Source of the DNA: Henricia sp. BOLD:AAB3569
Taxonomy: Eukaryota; Echinodermata; Asteroidea; Spinulosida; Echinasteridae
Length of the DNA: 64,000 bases
Direction: 5' to 3'
Assembly (NCBI GenBank): GCA_037783545.1
Contig: JBBELK010000052.1
Location: forward strand, 1,054,001 to 1,118,000
Within the stretch, counting starts at the first letter, position 1, and every line of letters begins with the position of its first letter. The notes under the pieces were generated by a model that worked only from the letters and a program-made list of their open reading frames with translations, made no database searches and was not told the origin of the DNA. Shown here piece after piece: positions 1-10,493 of this stretch. The position numbers and the translations under genes were made by a program.

Positions 1-31
1 ACAATAACATTTCTTTGGCCGAATTGCTCAC

Positions 32-3000
32 CTTTTCAGGCATGTCCATTAATAACTTGGTCTGTGAAGCCACCGCATAGAACTCATTCTGCGAGGATCT
101 GTAAATTAAAGGCAATTTGTGTTTTTCAACTTCCCCATATTATGTAACAGGACAGACCAAGATGTTCCAGGACAGGACGCCACCTTTTGGTGTGCCAATC
201 ATTGGATAGACCTTGGTGTGTTCCGTTCTTTTGTTCCTTATTCATTTATACCTTAGACAGTTCCTTATTGGCTGAGAACACGTCACGTGGCTAGTCTTAA
301 ACACTTTTAAGCCTGGCCCGCAGACACGCCCTAGTCAGTTTCAGCGCGTATGGAACACATGCACACAAAAAACTCACATGCCCGAAAGCAAATTCGATGC
401 AGTGTAATTTACCCAGCCGTTTGAGTGCACGTATAGCTCGCGTGCAATACTAGTACACCCTCTAACAAAAACAACTCGACGCACAGCACTTTGAATAGCA
501 CACACGACGCCTCAAGGAAAATACTCCTTCAAATGGCCAAACTTTCGAAGAATTTTGGTAGTTTTACTGATATACACAAAAAAAGTATTTATGAATGGGA
601 ATAAAAAAGTGTATTTTGCCAGTCTTAAACAGTATGTTTAAAACCGGCTGGGGACCTGGAGGCTGATAATAACCATCGCCTTTTGGCTCACGCCATTATC
701 AGCCTACAGGTCCCCAGCCGGTATTAAACATACAGTTTACGACTGGTAAAAAACACTTTTATTCCCCAAGGCCAAACAAAATAAATGGTGTGTTTACTGT
801 AACCCAACCTACCTGGAATTTTTGAGGCCAAATTCCCGACCTCAAACTTTTTATTGCCAATTTTCAAGTTGATAATTTTAAATGAGCACTATTTGCAATA
901 ATTTCCAACGAACATAACATTTTCTACACTTGTACATGAACATGTTTAATAATGTTAATAGTGAGTTTCAAACATTGCAAAACAACACGCAAATGCATGA
1001 ACTGAAATAAATGACAAAATAAAATTATTTTCCTACCTACCTACCTGGATTTTTGTTAGGCCGTTACCGTAAACGCACCATTTATTTTGTTTGGCCTAAT
1101 TAAACTTCAACATTAAATTAATATTAACTAACCCCCATGAAGCCCCTTCATGTCAGTGAAATGTTCTTTTTGATGGCTTGCAAATGTTTTGAATGTTATC
1201 TGCTCAGGCATGTTTAACCTCCGACATTAAAATTATTGAATTCCTGTTCCGCATCCCGCCCCTTCCCTTGCTTTTTAAAAATTATTTCCACACAACAAAA
1301 GGGAAGATAGAAAAACAAGGAAAATTGTTTTCTTCTTTTTAATATCGTTACTGGGACATGGGGTTCGGCACGAAATCAATCTCCTTTTTGAAGATGTGGT
1401 AGCCCTGAAAAGAGCTGTTGGTTTTGGTGAAGGGCAGCTGTAGCGAACTACAATGCAAATCTCTCTAAGTAGGTGTCTTCGCTGTCGCTGTGGAAGAGCG
1501 CAGCTGAGTCCTCGTCCAGCTGAGCAGAGTCTTCCGTGTTGGACTCTTCTTCCTCCTCGCGCTGATGATCTTGGCCTTGACGAAGCCTTTGACGATTGCT
1601 GCCGCTGCTTAATGGCCTTCCAGGCGGGCCTAACACCCAGTTGCAGACTTCTGCATGCATGGCTAGCCTCATCTTGCTATGGTCTTGGTGAATGTGTGCA
1701 GGCCCTCCGCCATCCATTCCTTTATTGTGCTGTCATCCAAACATCCTTGACGAAGCCTTTGACGATCGCTGCCGCTGCCGCTGCTTGATGGCCTTCCAGG
1801 CGGGCCTAACACCCAGCTGCAGACTTCTGCGTGTCTGGCTAGCCTCATCTTGCTATGGTCTTGGCGCATGTGTGCTGGCCCTCCGCCATCCATTCCTTTA
1901 TTGTGCTGTCATTCAAACATCCTTGACGAAGCCTTTGACGATCGCTACCGCTGCTTGATGGCCTTCCAGGCGGGCCCAACACCCAGCTGCAGACTTCTGC
2001 GTGTCTGGCTAGCCTCATCTTGCTATGGTCTTGGTGTATGTGTGCTGGCCCTCCGCCATCCATTCCTCTATTGTACTGTCATTTAAACATCTTTGACAAC
2101 AAAGATCACCCTGTGGCGACGTACCGTGTGCCGACAGTGCATTATGGGCAAAACATTATGGGCAAATGAAATATTAAAATTACCTGTCTGGCTTATTGAC
2201 TCTTGGCGAGGCCATAACACCCTTCACCATGTGCGTCTTCTGTAGCTTGGTACAGTACTCCTGCATGCCCTGTACTGCAGTCACAATCTGCAAACATTAA
2301 CACATGAGGGAGGCATTTTGTATTGGGGAACTTCCACAAATTTCGGAAGTATACTTCATCAGTCGAAAAAGCGAACGTGAACACAAACACAAACCCGACG
2401 TAAATCTGACATCAAACATTTTGTGGCTGTTATCAGCACAAGTTGAAACTAGTTCAACTTACTGCAAATTTGCGGCGCGAAAACTTTGCTGCGACATCAA
2501 ATTTGTATTCGCGTTTGATTTCGCGTGAATTATGAACCTGACCTAACTCCTTAAAAATTGATTATTATTAGTGTTATTATGCGATTCCAAAAGAAAATTT
2601 GCATGGGACAGGTAACCTTTAAAGGCCCATGGATCATTTGCAATGACCCCAAAAAGTAATCGACGAGTTTACAGGGGAAAATTTCTGAAAGTAAAGATTG
2701 AATTAATAGCAACTATCCATTGAAAGGTTTTCGCTCAAAATGATATAATTTTACCAGAAAATAATTTGTAAAGATGAAATTATTTAGATAGTTTGCAAAC
2801 GATTTACTTATTTTTGGTTCGCATCTACGCGGTCCAAAATGCATGGGCGCTGTGTACTCCGTGTGCGTGTTCCAACGCGATGCATTTTTATGGATCGCGC
2901 GCACACGCAGTATGTGCGCCACAGAGTGCATGACGCAAGCCACATAGTACCCGATCAACTGAGAACGAATATTTGAAACACCCTGCCAAGACCAGGAAAA

Positions 3001-4848
3001 TGCATATGGATTTTCATGTTTTTTTTAAGCGTGGTACATTTGACAAAGCTGAAATTTCTTCGGATGAGTTTGTTGATGTCTTTCTTTTGATTTATAATGG
3101 TTTTATTCGCAGAATCGGTCAAAAACAGATCATCTACAGGGCCTTTAAGAGCAATTTCAATCCAGGCAGAAAAAAAAACCAAAACAAAGCAACATAACAA
3201 GCATGGAAACTGACCTTTTCAGTGCAGGTTTTCATATCTGATATAGTATCAGCAGCATCTATCAGGTCACGGTAGCGCTCACTGCAACATGAACAATATT
3301 CGTGTTAAAGCCGTTTTGTTTCTTAAACTATCTATATACCTGTACATGTGATATATTATACACAGGGTATTTAGGTAGTATTCACAAATAACTGAGACAG
3401 TTCCTATTGGTTGAGAACACATCACATGTGTGGTCTTAAAGAGTACGCTATGAGGAGCACCAATCAGGTACATGTGTGCTACATTGTGTTTGCACAGTAC
3501 TGAAAATCAGTGTCAAAAATTGTTGGGTTGTACTTGTACAACTACAAAAATTGGACGACAATAATAATGGGTTTTGATTTTATCTTCAAATATTTCCATG
3601 CTGGTTGAGTGTTTTATAACAATTTGTTATAGTATTCATTTGTCTGGCTGTCCTTGTCTGTGTCTGCTTGTCTGTGTCTGCTTGTCTGTGTCTGCTTGTC
3701 TGTGTCTGCTTGTCTGTGTCTGCTTGTCTGTGTCTGCTTGTCTTTTGTGTGTTTATCTTTTGTGTTTGTCGTTTGTAAAGCCCGCCGCACACCTTTGCGA
3801 TTTACCGGATAATCGGATCATTGGACCACATACCGGAAAGGTGTGCGCTGAAACAATTTGGGCCGGTCTGACCTTACGCCATAGACCGGAGCAAATCAAA
3901 CGTGTTTCATTTTTCCGGATCCGATGGTCCGGTGTGCCGGTGAATCGCAAAGGTGTGCGGCGGGCTTATGGTCCGATAATTTGCAATTTTGATGGTTTCT
4001 TTTAAACACTTCACATGCCCCAGTATTATTTGGAAATTTCCCCAATACTGGGTCATCTGAGAGTGTAAGGGGCTCATATACAAGCTTTGCTTTTAATGAG
4101 TTTCTCCACAACGTCAACTTATTGTATTTATGATATAAAGAATAAGATCTTCATTTTCTTTGAAGTAAGTGAATTGTGATATTTACATGTATACTATAAG
4201 AATGTATGTACTATACGTAAGAATGTATATGTATACACGTAAGAATGTATGTACTATACGTAAGAATGTATACGTAAGAATGTATACGTAAGTACTATAC
4301 GCAATGTACTTCATTTGTTTTCTCTGTGAGCACTGTTTATATTTTGTATTTCAACTTTTGTACTACGCTAGTACCAGCTTTACAATTTTTGTTTGAACAG
4401 AACTGAATGAAATTAGAATGTCTGGCAAGGGCCTCTACTCACCCAACCATCTGCCTCAAATCCTCTTTCTTCTTTTCAATATCAGCTCTGGAAAAAGAAA
4501 GTCAAGTTACAAATTATTTAAAGAATTTGGATGTTTCTAAGCTAGGTGTCGTGCAGCTGCAGGACAAATAAAGCAATAAAATGATTTGACACAAGTTTTC
4601 GGGGGAGTCAAAAATGGTGCACATATATTTCATTTCAAAAATAGGACACTTGGTGCATATGGCGACTATTTTAGGTTGTCCTGACTGTTGTCCATTATTT
4701 AGCTCCCTCGGGTGTTGAATTTGAAATCATGTTTTATATTTTGGAGGATTAAAGAGCGTTAGGATTAAAACACTTCTTACCTCGTTTCTTGCTCAATTTT
4801 GCGGATCTCATTGATGGTGTACTTTTCAAATAGTTGTCCGGTGTCCAT
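32..4848 (-). CDS. COG1: COG1, conserved oligomeric Golgi complex subunit 1 (5' part, five exons)
   Basis: COG1 is a lobe A subunit of the COG tether, a cytosolic complex that captures retrograde intra-Golgi vesicles. Coding exons on the minus strand are 4848-4781, 4487-4443, 3281-3215, 2287-2184 and 98-32. All have AG acceptors and GT donors, and the split codons join without a frameshift. The start Met is in exon 1 (MDTGQLFEKYTINEIRKIEQ), followed by EKKKEDLRQMVGERYRDLID, ADTISDMK, then VQGMQEYCTKLQ and NEFYAVASQTKLLMDMPEK. This matches the N-terminal coiled-coil segment of animal COG1, especially the KKEDLRQMVGERYRDLI-AADTI block. About 114 residues are present. Vertebrate COG1 is close to 980 residues, so most of the gene lies beyond the left edge. 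Intron 3 holds a TTAA-bounded transposon and intron 4 a tandem array. Identification is from memory of the family and is strong. Confidence 0.93.
230..625 (+). repeat. Interspersed repeat, copy related to 38037-38415
   Basis: A block of about 390 bp that is similar along its length to 38037-38415. Shared words include TTGGCTGAGA-ACGTCACGTGG, GTTTCAGCGCGTAT, TTACACAAAA and GGGAATAAAA-GTG-TTTTGCCAGTCTTAAA. A shorter relative lies near 3389-3440. It lies inside COG1 intron 4 territory. The end carries an AATAAA, but no terminal direct repeats were seen, so the class is unknown. Confidence 0.65.
598..766. repeat. Foldback (palindromic) MITE with ~50-bp arms
   Basis: The left arm (619-670) contains TTTAAAACCGGCTGGGGACC, and the right arm (695-746) holds its reverse complement through GGTCCCCAGCCGGT. 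The pairing continues outward to GGGAATAAAA at 598 and TTTTATTCCC at 766. The loop is only about 24 bp. The left outer part is the same as the end of the 230-625 repeat. Confidence 0.75.
770..1096. mobile_element. Harbinger-like MITE, copy 1 (GGCCAAACAAAATAAATGG family)
   Basis: About 327 bp starting GGCCAAACAAAATAAATGG and ending in the inverted form (CACCATTTATTTTGTTTGGCC). It is colinear with the 46202-46533 copy, including the shared internal stretch CTATTTGCAATAATTTCCAA. The second copy has clear TTA target duplications. This copy sits in COG1 intron 4 and its flanks are less clean. Confidence 0.8.
1348..1437 (-). other. Exon-like ORF of unknown origin inside COG1 intron 4
   Basis: On the minus strand a CTACAG acceptor is followed by 29 sense codons and TAA, with residues such as FTKTNSSFQGYHIFKKEIDF, then an ATTAAA about ten bases downstream. 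It adjoins the tandem array at 1448-2090, whose minus strand is also open. No known protein was recognised. It could be the 3' exon of a nested gene, a gene fragment carried by repeats, or chance. Confidence 0.3.
1448..2090 (-). repeat. Tandem array, ~176-bp unit, about three copies, open on both strands
   Basis: Units beginning near 1568, 1740 and 1916 repeat the words TTGACGAAGCCTTTGACGAT, GATGGCCTTCCAGGCGGGCC and CTGGCCCTCCGCCATCCATT. The unit of about 176 bp is not a multiple of three, so each repeat shifts the frame, yet long open frames persist on both strands. The minus frame of the last unit ends in an acidic stretch with EEEEESNTEDSAQLDEDSAA. The array lies wholly inside COG1 intron 4. 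It may derive from a duplicated exon of an unrelated gene, but I do not call it a gene. Confidence 0.7.
2619..3148. mobile_element. TTAA-bounded transposon TTAAAGGCCC family, copy 1 (full length)
   Basis: A 530-bp element bounded by TTAA on both sides, starting AAAGGCCC and ending GGGCCTTT. It is nearly identical to 49153-49669 over its length. Partial copies are at 54410-54686 and 31916-32166. TTAA duplication is the piggyBac-type target. No transposase is present, so it is non-autonomous. It sits in COG1 intron 3, 66 bp from the exon 3 donor. Confidence 0.8.
3655..3745 (+). repeat. 14-bp minisatellite (TCTGTGTCTGCTTG)n
   Basis: About six near-perfect tandem copies of TCTGTGTCTGCTTG, then a TTTTGTGTTTGTC decay. 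Confidence 0.92.
3778..3967. mobile_element. 190-bp MITE with near-perfect 25-bp TIRs
   Basis: It begins AAGCCCGCCGCACACCTTTG and ends with the exact inverse, CAAAGGTGTGCGGCGGGCTT. The interior also has inverted CCGG-rich words (ATTACCGGATAATCGGATC and GGTCCGGTGTGCCGGTGAAT). It lies upstream of COG1 exon 3, in intron 2. It has no coding capacity. Confidence 0.82.
4185..4300 (+). repeat. Degenerate tandem repeat (GTAAGAATGTATGTACTATAC)
   Basis: Repeated GTAAGAATGTAT and ACTATACGTA words with a variable spacing of about 15-25 bp. Confidence 0.75.
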
Positions 4849-4914
4849 GTTTGTGGTCTTGGGATAGCCTAAAATGTAGCAGACAAAATTCACAGGCATA
4901 TATTGGAGAGGTAT

Positions 4915-5062
4915 AAAAAAAACAGTATACACGTAGGATGAGTGTTCAACTCTGCCTTGTTTGCAGGAGGTCGTGGGTTCGAGTCCCACCCGAGCACGAT
5001 ATAAAGTTTTTCATAGTGTCTTGGCAAAGCACCGAGTATACAGTGTTAATAATAACGTCGGG
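4915..5062 (+). mobile_element. tRNA-derived SINE, 3' part (+)
   Basis: It carries a pol III B box (GTGGGTTCGAGTCCCACCC), then a short body ending GTATACAGTGTTAATAATAA. The tRNA 5' half is degraded. The same body appears inverted at 5411-5560. It lies just upstream of the COG1 start codon and is followed by a GTCGGGTAAGGGCAAAACAA motif shared with 5568 and 51817. Confidence 0.72.
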
Positions 5063-5410
5063 TAAGGGCAAAACAAACCTTAATTAACATTCAGTTTCCC
5101 TGACTCAAACTAAATTAATTTTTGATTTGGTTTGGTTTGGTTTGGCCTGTCAATAACAATATAAACCATGGATTCTCAGGGCTCGAAATACCCACTCAGC
5201 CATTGATTGTGGACAGCGCCCCCTCGTGGTAACGGTGCCATCCCAGATTTTCTATTTTACACGTGGTTGTCTGCTCGGAGCGATGTGAATTCGTCGATTG
5301 GAGAAAAACGAAGAAATGCACGCAAGTTTTTAGAGTATAACGACCACTGCGGTATGTAGTTTCGTGTAAAAAGACTTGTTAAGTAAGGTTGTTTTTTTGC
5401 CCTTACCCGA

Positions 5411-5560
5411 CGTAATTATTAACACTGTATACTCAGTGCTTTCCCGAGACACTATGAAAAACTCCATAGCGTGCTCGGGTGGGACTCGAACCCACGACCT
5501 CCTGCATACAAGGCAGACGTCTTAACCACTCGACCACCAAGCTAGCCGGTGTTGAGTTGG
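5411..5560 (-). mobile_element. tRNA-derived SINE (-), full tRNA head
   Basis: Read on the minus strand: a tRNA-like head with A box (TGGTCGAGTGGTTAAGA), loop CTTGTAT giving a Thr-like TGT anticodon, B box GGGTTCGAGTCCC, then a body ending in GTATACAGTGTTAATAATTA. The acceptor ends do not pair, so this is a SINE rather than a working tRNA gene. It is flanked on both sides by the same GTAAGGGCAA-type transposon sequence, which suggests insertion into an older repeat. Confidence 0.78.
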
Positions 5561-5944
5561 TTAAGGGCAAAAAAAAACAACCTTACTTAACATTCAATTT
5601 CCCCGACGCAAGTCTAAATCAACTTCTAAAAAGACTCGGTTAATGATTCTGTTTGGAGCCACATTTTTGACGGGAAAAATTTATGTCATTCTGAAATTAT
5701 AGGACTTTTAATATCATTTCAGTAAAAACAGGCCTGTACTTTTAGCTATCTGGAAGTACAGTATGAGTCACTAGCCCGGTGGTCAAGTACATTTTAAACC
5801 AAAATTTGAGCCCCGATTCTTATAGCGCACATGTGGCCGTTTATCCTGCAGAATACTCTTGGCATTGTTGCCTTTATTGTAAATCGCTGCCGTCAGGAAA
5901 TCACCAGAAACATGTTGATTGATCTAAGAAGAGTGTGTTTCCAC

Positions 5945-6528
5945 TGAGCAGTGAGGACTCAAACTCCCAAAGGGAAGAAATTCACCATAATCGGTGAATT
6001 CTCCCAATCCGGAGACAATTGTATCAGAACATATGGCCTTAAAATTTGCCTTGTCACGTGACCCTAGTGATGCAGATGCTTTACAATACATACAAGCATG
6101 CGACCATAGGAGAAATCCAGGCATAAAATCCACAGTAATCGTCGTGAAAACCGTGTCGTCCTTGGGCACAGACCACAAATTACACCAGCAACGATCGTCT
6201 TTGGTGCCAAATTGTTGGCGATAAGCCAAATTTACATAGATTTTCATTTTTGTGTGCGCAAAACTTACCTCGCTTTGCCCAATTTCGTATTAGCCAATTA
6301 TATGCATGCGCAAATGAGTGGATACGTGCGAAAATGAGTGGATACGTGCGAAAATGAGTGGATACGTGCGAAAATGAGTGGATACGTGCACAAATGGTTC
6401 CGAAGAATATCATTCTCCCGGTCGGGTGAAAATCTCTGCATCGAGGGGAAAAACTTCTCCCGATAAGGAGAATTCGCCAGAAGGGGAGAATTTCTCCATT
6501 TCGGGAGTTTGAGTCCTCACTGCTGAGC
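5945..6528. mobile_element. Non-autonomous DNA transposon with GCAGTGAGGACTCAAACTCCC TIRs
   Basis: The 21-base inverted termini are at 5948-5968 and 6505-6525. The element contains a 20-bp minisatellite at 6309-6388 (GAGTGGATACGTGCGAAAAT, about four copies). The interior near the ends is rich in GGAGAATTC-type words in both orientations. No protein is recognised. Confidence 0.72.
6309..6388 (+). repeat. 20-bp minisatellite
   Basis: Four tandem copies of GAGTGGATACGTGCGAAAAT, the last with CACA in place of GAAA. Confidence 0.92.
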
Positions 6529-7618
6529 ACTGCATGTAATTCGGAAACATTTTAGTATCGTTATCTTTCCAGCAGAAACAGCCATAAATTGTTATTTTCC
6601 AGTGCGTGCAACACAAATTCAATCCTGCTTAGAGAAGGTTTTTGTGTCTGCGAGCAATGGTGATCTCTGCACAACTCGAGGGATTATATTACAAGGCATT
6701 ATGCCTACATGTATGAACTCACTTTTTTCCCTCCGATATGTTGTTGATTGATTGGCCATGTTCTGATGCTTAGGATAATGTCACGATGCGTAAGAGATAA
6801 CATCAGCACTTCAAATTTTAATCATCAAGTCCTGTTGAAAGTCAAAATTGTAGTACAAATGTCACTGGCATCACAGGGATTCTCATTTCTGTAACATAAA
6901 ACAAAAGGACACACATTTACAATACCTAACCAGTTTGCAACAGCCAATGAGGTCGCATCATACACTGTAGAACTAGGCCCTAACGGTATATCATGTATAT
7001 TTGCTTGGGATTTTGCGTTGACAAAATGTCAGCACAAATTTCAACAGTTACTCCTAATCAAATGTGAAATGACCGAGCGGGCAAAAGTCACGTGGGACAG
7101 GTCACCCAATGCAATAGCACCACTCAGAAACGATGTAGCTGTTTTCAAAACGGCTGGCTTTGTTTCCAACTTATGGCCTGTCCGCATTGGACTTTTTTGG
7201 GGAAAACTTACCGAGACGATGGGTACTTTTCCCATTTTTATTCCAGTTTAATCTCGTACTATTTCTGGCATGCAACAGCCCGAGTCAGAAACAAAGCCGG
7301 CCGGCGGGGTACATTAACATGCACGGACACCCAGGATTTTCCTTGTTTAATTATGAAACCACGTAAAACTGTTTAGTTTGGTTATAAATAAAAACGCAAA
7401 AATAGGAGGGAAAAGCATCATGAATTTACTGAAGGAGTGAAGAAAAGCTTAGAATGTTTTTGAGAGTTGTCTCATACTTATACTAGTTTAGCGCACATGG
7501 CGCATGGGGTCTCAGGGTATGCAGGGGGCATGCATGCATGGTAATCTTTCCCTAAAAAAATCTCAGCCTGTCTCACTGATGCATTGCCATTGGCAATGCC
7601 ATGTTTTTTAAGCCTCCA

Positions 7619-7892
7619 GGGGCCAATTTCATGGAGCTGTTTAGCAGCCGATTTTGTGCTAACGGAGGCTCCGGCTATTTCATGGAGACCGTAACCTTAA
7701 GCACTGCCAATTGTTTGCTAGCTTCACAGGCAAATTTGCTAAACACTCGTGACGCAACAATGCCCGTTACCAAGCACGTGCATGCTTAATCACGCCGCGG
7801 CCGTGAAATAGCCTTAAAGTTAGCACAACTTTTCTGCTACAGTAAGCACACGTTTTCAGCTAGCGCTTAAGCAGCGCCATGAAATTGGCCCC
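7619..7892. mobile_element. MITE with GGGGCCAATTTCATGG TIRs
   Basis: GGGGCCAATTTCATGG at the left and CCATGAAATTGGCCCC at the right, about 274 bp apart. A CAG trinucleotide flanks both ends if the TIR is read from GGGCC. It is directly followed by a second element with similar ends (7904-8178). Confidence 0.75.
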
Positions 7893-7903
7893 AGTACACA
7901 ACT

Positions 7904-8178
7904 TGGCCCAATTTCATGGAACCCGTTAATTAGCACAAACATTTGTTTAGCACAGAATTTCTTTGCTTTCCTTCCTCCATGATTTTACAAAACTGGGTTG
8001 CCAGCCAAAATCGTATGTGACGTGTATTTACTGATATTTTGCTCCTGTTCCTAAAAATACAATTTGACATACAATTTTGGCCTAGGCCTAACCCATTTTA
8101 CACTACAAAATAAAATTAGTATAAATTACAGAGCAAAGAAATTCTGTGTTAAACAAATTTTTGTGCTAAATTGGGCCC
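7904..8178. mobile_element. MITE with GGCCCAATTT ends and AGCACAAA subterminal repeat
   Basis: Left end TGGCCCAATTTCATGG, then TTAGCACAAACATTTGTTTA. Right end is the inverse, TAAACAAATTTTTGTGCTAA then ATTGGGCCCA, with AGAATTTCTTTGCT inverted on both sides. The termini are related to the preceding MITE. Confidence 0.7.
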
Positions 8179-8398
8179 AGGACATGCCTGTCACGAATCA
8201 CGATCCTACTCAATTCTTTGACCCATGTTAAGGAAGACATTGGGTATTTTTTTCATATACATTGAACACGGATTTGGGTAAATTTATATATTGGAATCGA
8301 TAGCTTATTTAATTCTAAGATATACTTCCCACTGACACTTCCGTCGCAAATGTTGCATTTCTGAGATAAATAAATGATAAAATTACTGCATAAAGTAA

Positions 8399-9875
8399 GA
8401 ATGAAAGTTATAGATTTGCGTCCGGGCATTTTTGAAATGACATGAGGCTTTTTTTCATTATTCATTATTCATTATTTTCTCGTACTAGCTTCTTCAACGA
8501 TGTAATTGCAATATGTATGTAGTTATTAATGCTAGTGATGCGTAATACCATGTGTACTGCATGCTTATACATACCCCTAGTTCGTGGAGACGATAGCGGA
8601 ACGAACCTCTCATAGTTCTAGGACATATCTATTTTGCTTGTGAAGGAAACACCAGAAACTACTGAAAGAGTTTTTCATTGAAAACGTCATAAAACTTTAA
8701 TAAAACATGCTCCAAAGTCTACATCATTTTAGAGTCAAGATCAGAGAAAAAGTCCCGTTAACATGAATGATCAGGCTGTTCCATTTTGTTTGCGTACTAA
8801 AAAACAGCGTCCGTCCAAAATTCTCAAAATACCAGATGCGCCCGTTCAATAAATGTAGCGCCTGGACAAAATCGTCGAGCGCGCGCCCGAGCAACAGAAT
8901 CACGACGTACATGTACACATGCACGCGCACAAGCCACAGTTTCAATGCGCTATTGACCCCTTCGAACACGTGCGAATAGGCCATTTTGGGAGTCAAATAA
9001 TGCTGAGTCATTGTGGAAGCAATGTGCATGCGCGTTGTGTGTGTCTCTGGTGGGCGTAACGCGGTTTAGTTCACCAATGGGAGCCTCATCATGGGCTGCT
9101 TTCGAGCGCTCGTCCCTGGTGCTCCCAGGTGGTGGAAACGTTACGTCACACACATGCTTACACACGCTTTCGGGCGAGCACCATGGAGCACCTGGTGCCG
9201 CGCTCGAAAGCAGCCATGCATAGCGTGTTTACTCCCAAATTACGTCATTGGCACGAGCTCAATAGGGGCTGCTTTCGAGCGCTCGTCCCTGGTGCTCCCA
9301 GGTGGTGGAAACGTTACGTCACACACATGCTTACACACGCTTTCAGGCGAGACCATGGAGCACCATGGAGCACCTGGTGCCGCGCTCGAAAGCAGCCAGG
9401 GCTAGGGCTGCTTTCGAGCGCGGCACCAGGGGATCCCTAGTGTTCCCTGGTGCGCGTTCGAAAGGCACAAACTGCATGTGTGTGACGTAACGTTACCAGC
9501 GCCTGGGAGCTGGTGGGAGCACCAGGGACGAGCGCTCGAAAGCAGCCCAACAAGTCGATCTTTTTGTATAAATAGTGTGCAGCGACTGGTACCCAGAAGT
9601 CGGCTATTTCGTAACGGCATTTCGCATGCATTTTTCTCTGTGTCGCAGGGCATCCTGACTACATTTTTAGTCGATGAACGGGACCTTGTCTACTAGTAAA
9701 ATGCGTGAATATAACCTTTTACCATTGTTTGATGATTTGAAACTTGAAAATTCGTGATGCAGAGTCTTTTTTTGTAAAAATAATGAAAATTTTTGAAAAT
9801 AATGAAATTTTTCGGCGGTAGCTTTCAGAGCATGCGGGCGGTGGACGCAAATCTATCATTTTCATTCTCATGGCC
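8399..9875 (+). mobile_element. Harbinger-like element, copy 1 (5' end eroded), nested
   Basis: Near-identical to 61014-62236 except that the outer eight bases of the left end are missing and extra mini-palindromes are present at 9089-9221 and 9266-9398. The right end keeps CATTTTCATTCTCATGGCC. It sits inside the 8243-10118 element. Its frames share peptides with the other copy only because the DNA is duplicated, and no transposase domain is seen. Confidence 0.82.
9089..9398. repeat. Two extra 120-130-bp mini-palindromes (GGCTGCTTTCGAGCG ends)
   Basis: Each unit begins GGCTGCTTTCGAGCGCTCGT and ends GCGCTCGAAAGCAGCC, with GGTGGTGGAAACGTTACGTC inside. Units occupy about 9090-9219 and 9268-9397. 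Both are absent from the paralogous copy at 61014-62236, which retains near-empty sites. A third related unit at 9407-9547 is shared by both copies. Confidence 0.8.
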
Positions 9876-10493
9876 AAATGACGCGGCGAACGGTCTGTGC
9901 GTCAGCGCGACAACAGAGGGCGCTGCGCGCGCGCGAGAATGGTTATCTTGTGCACTAACTGAAGGCAATTTTTTAAGAAGAAAACGTGATTTTTCTACAA
10001 AAAAGCAACATTTGCGACAAAAGTGCAAGTGGGAAGTATATCTTAAAATTACATTATGTGTTGATTCCAGGAGGTAATTTCCTCAAAGTCTTAGTTCAAT
10101 GTATACGAAAAAAATACCAAACATTGTAACTTTGACCCCAATCCTAATTTTGACCCCAACATTTCGACGAGCCACCTACGTTTCCCAACCGCGATGTTAT
10201 CGTGGCCACCGTCTCGTCTTGACTCGACCGGCGTCAACCGTGCGTCAACGTGGAACAGAGCATAGCGCCGCTAGCGTTCGCATACTGGAAGTTGCCCAAA
10301 TACGGTTCGTGACCGGATAGGAATGATATTTACACGTACAAGTACGCAGCCTGTACGAACGCGTCCAGAAAAAAATCACGCGAGACCATCACCGCGCAGC
10401 CTTTGTTCAAGGCATCCTGACAGCTGGATTGGTTCCCGGCGATCCTATCGCTGGCCGGCACATTTATAAGCAATGGGAGCTGCAAAGTGCAAA

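Larger units (their letters stand above)
8243..10118. mobile_element. Mutator-like long-TIR element, interrupted by a Harbinger-like element
   Basis: Both ends read GGTATTTTTTTCRTATACAT inward. The flanks AGACATTG (left) and AAACATTG (right) agree at 7 of 8 bases, fitting an 8-9-bp target duplication. The ends match the uninterrupted element at 55088-55495 in inverted orientation (TAAGATATACTTCCCAC and GCGACAACAGAGGGCGC are shared). The interior from about 8399 to 9875 is a foreign insert. Confidence 0.72.

Noticed and set aside
230-625. LTR of a retrotransposon, from the AATAAA near the 3' end and the second copy at 38037
   Set aside because: The two copies are 38 kb apart, no TG...CA ends or primer-binding site were seen, and no retroelement lies between them in the right arrangement.
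3574-4005. 143-codon plus-strand frame with CLCLLVCVCLSVSACL repeats
   Set aside because: It is the translation of the 14-bp minisatellite and the adjoining MITE, with no protein signature.
6309-6388. CRISPR-like array
   Set aside because: Units are directly adjacent without spacers, and this is an animal genome: a plain minisatellite.
9091-9653. Multiple overlapping frames with shared peptides on both strands
   Set aside because: They arise from the mini-palindromes, which read similarly on both strands and are repeated at 61.8 kb.
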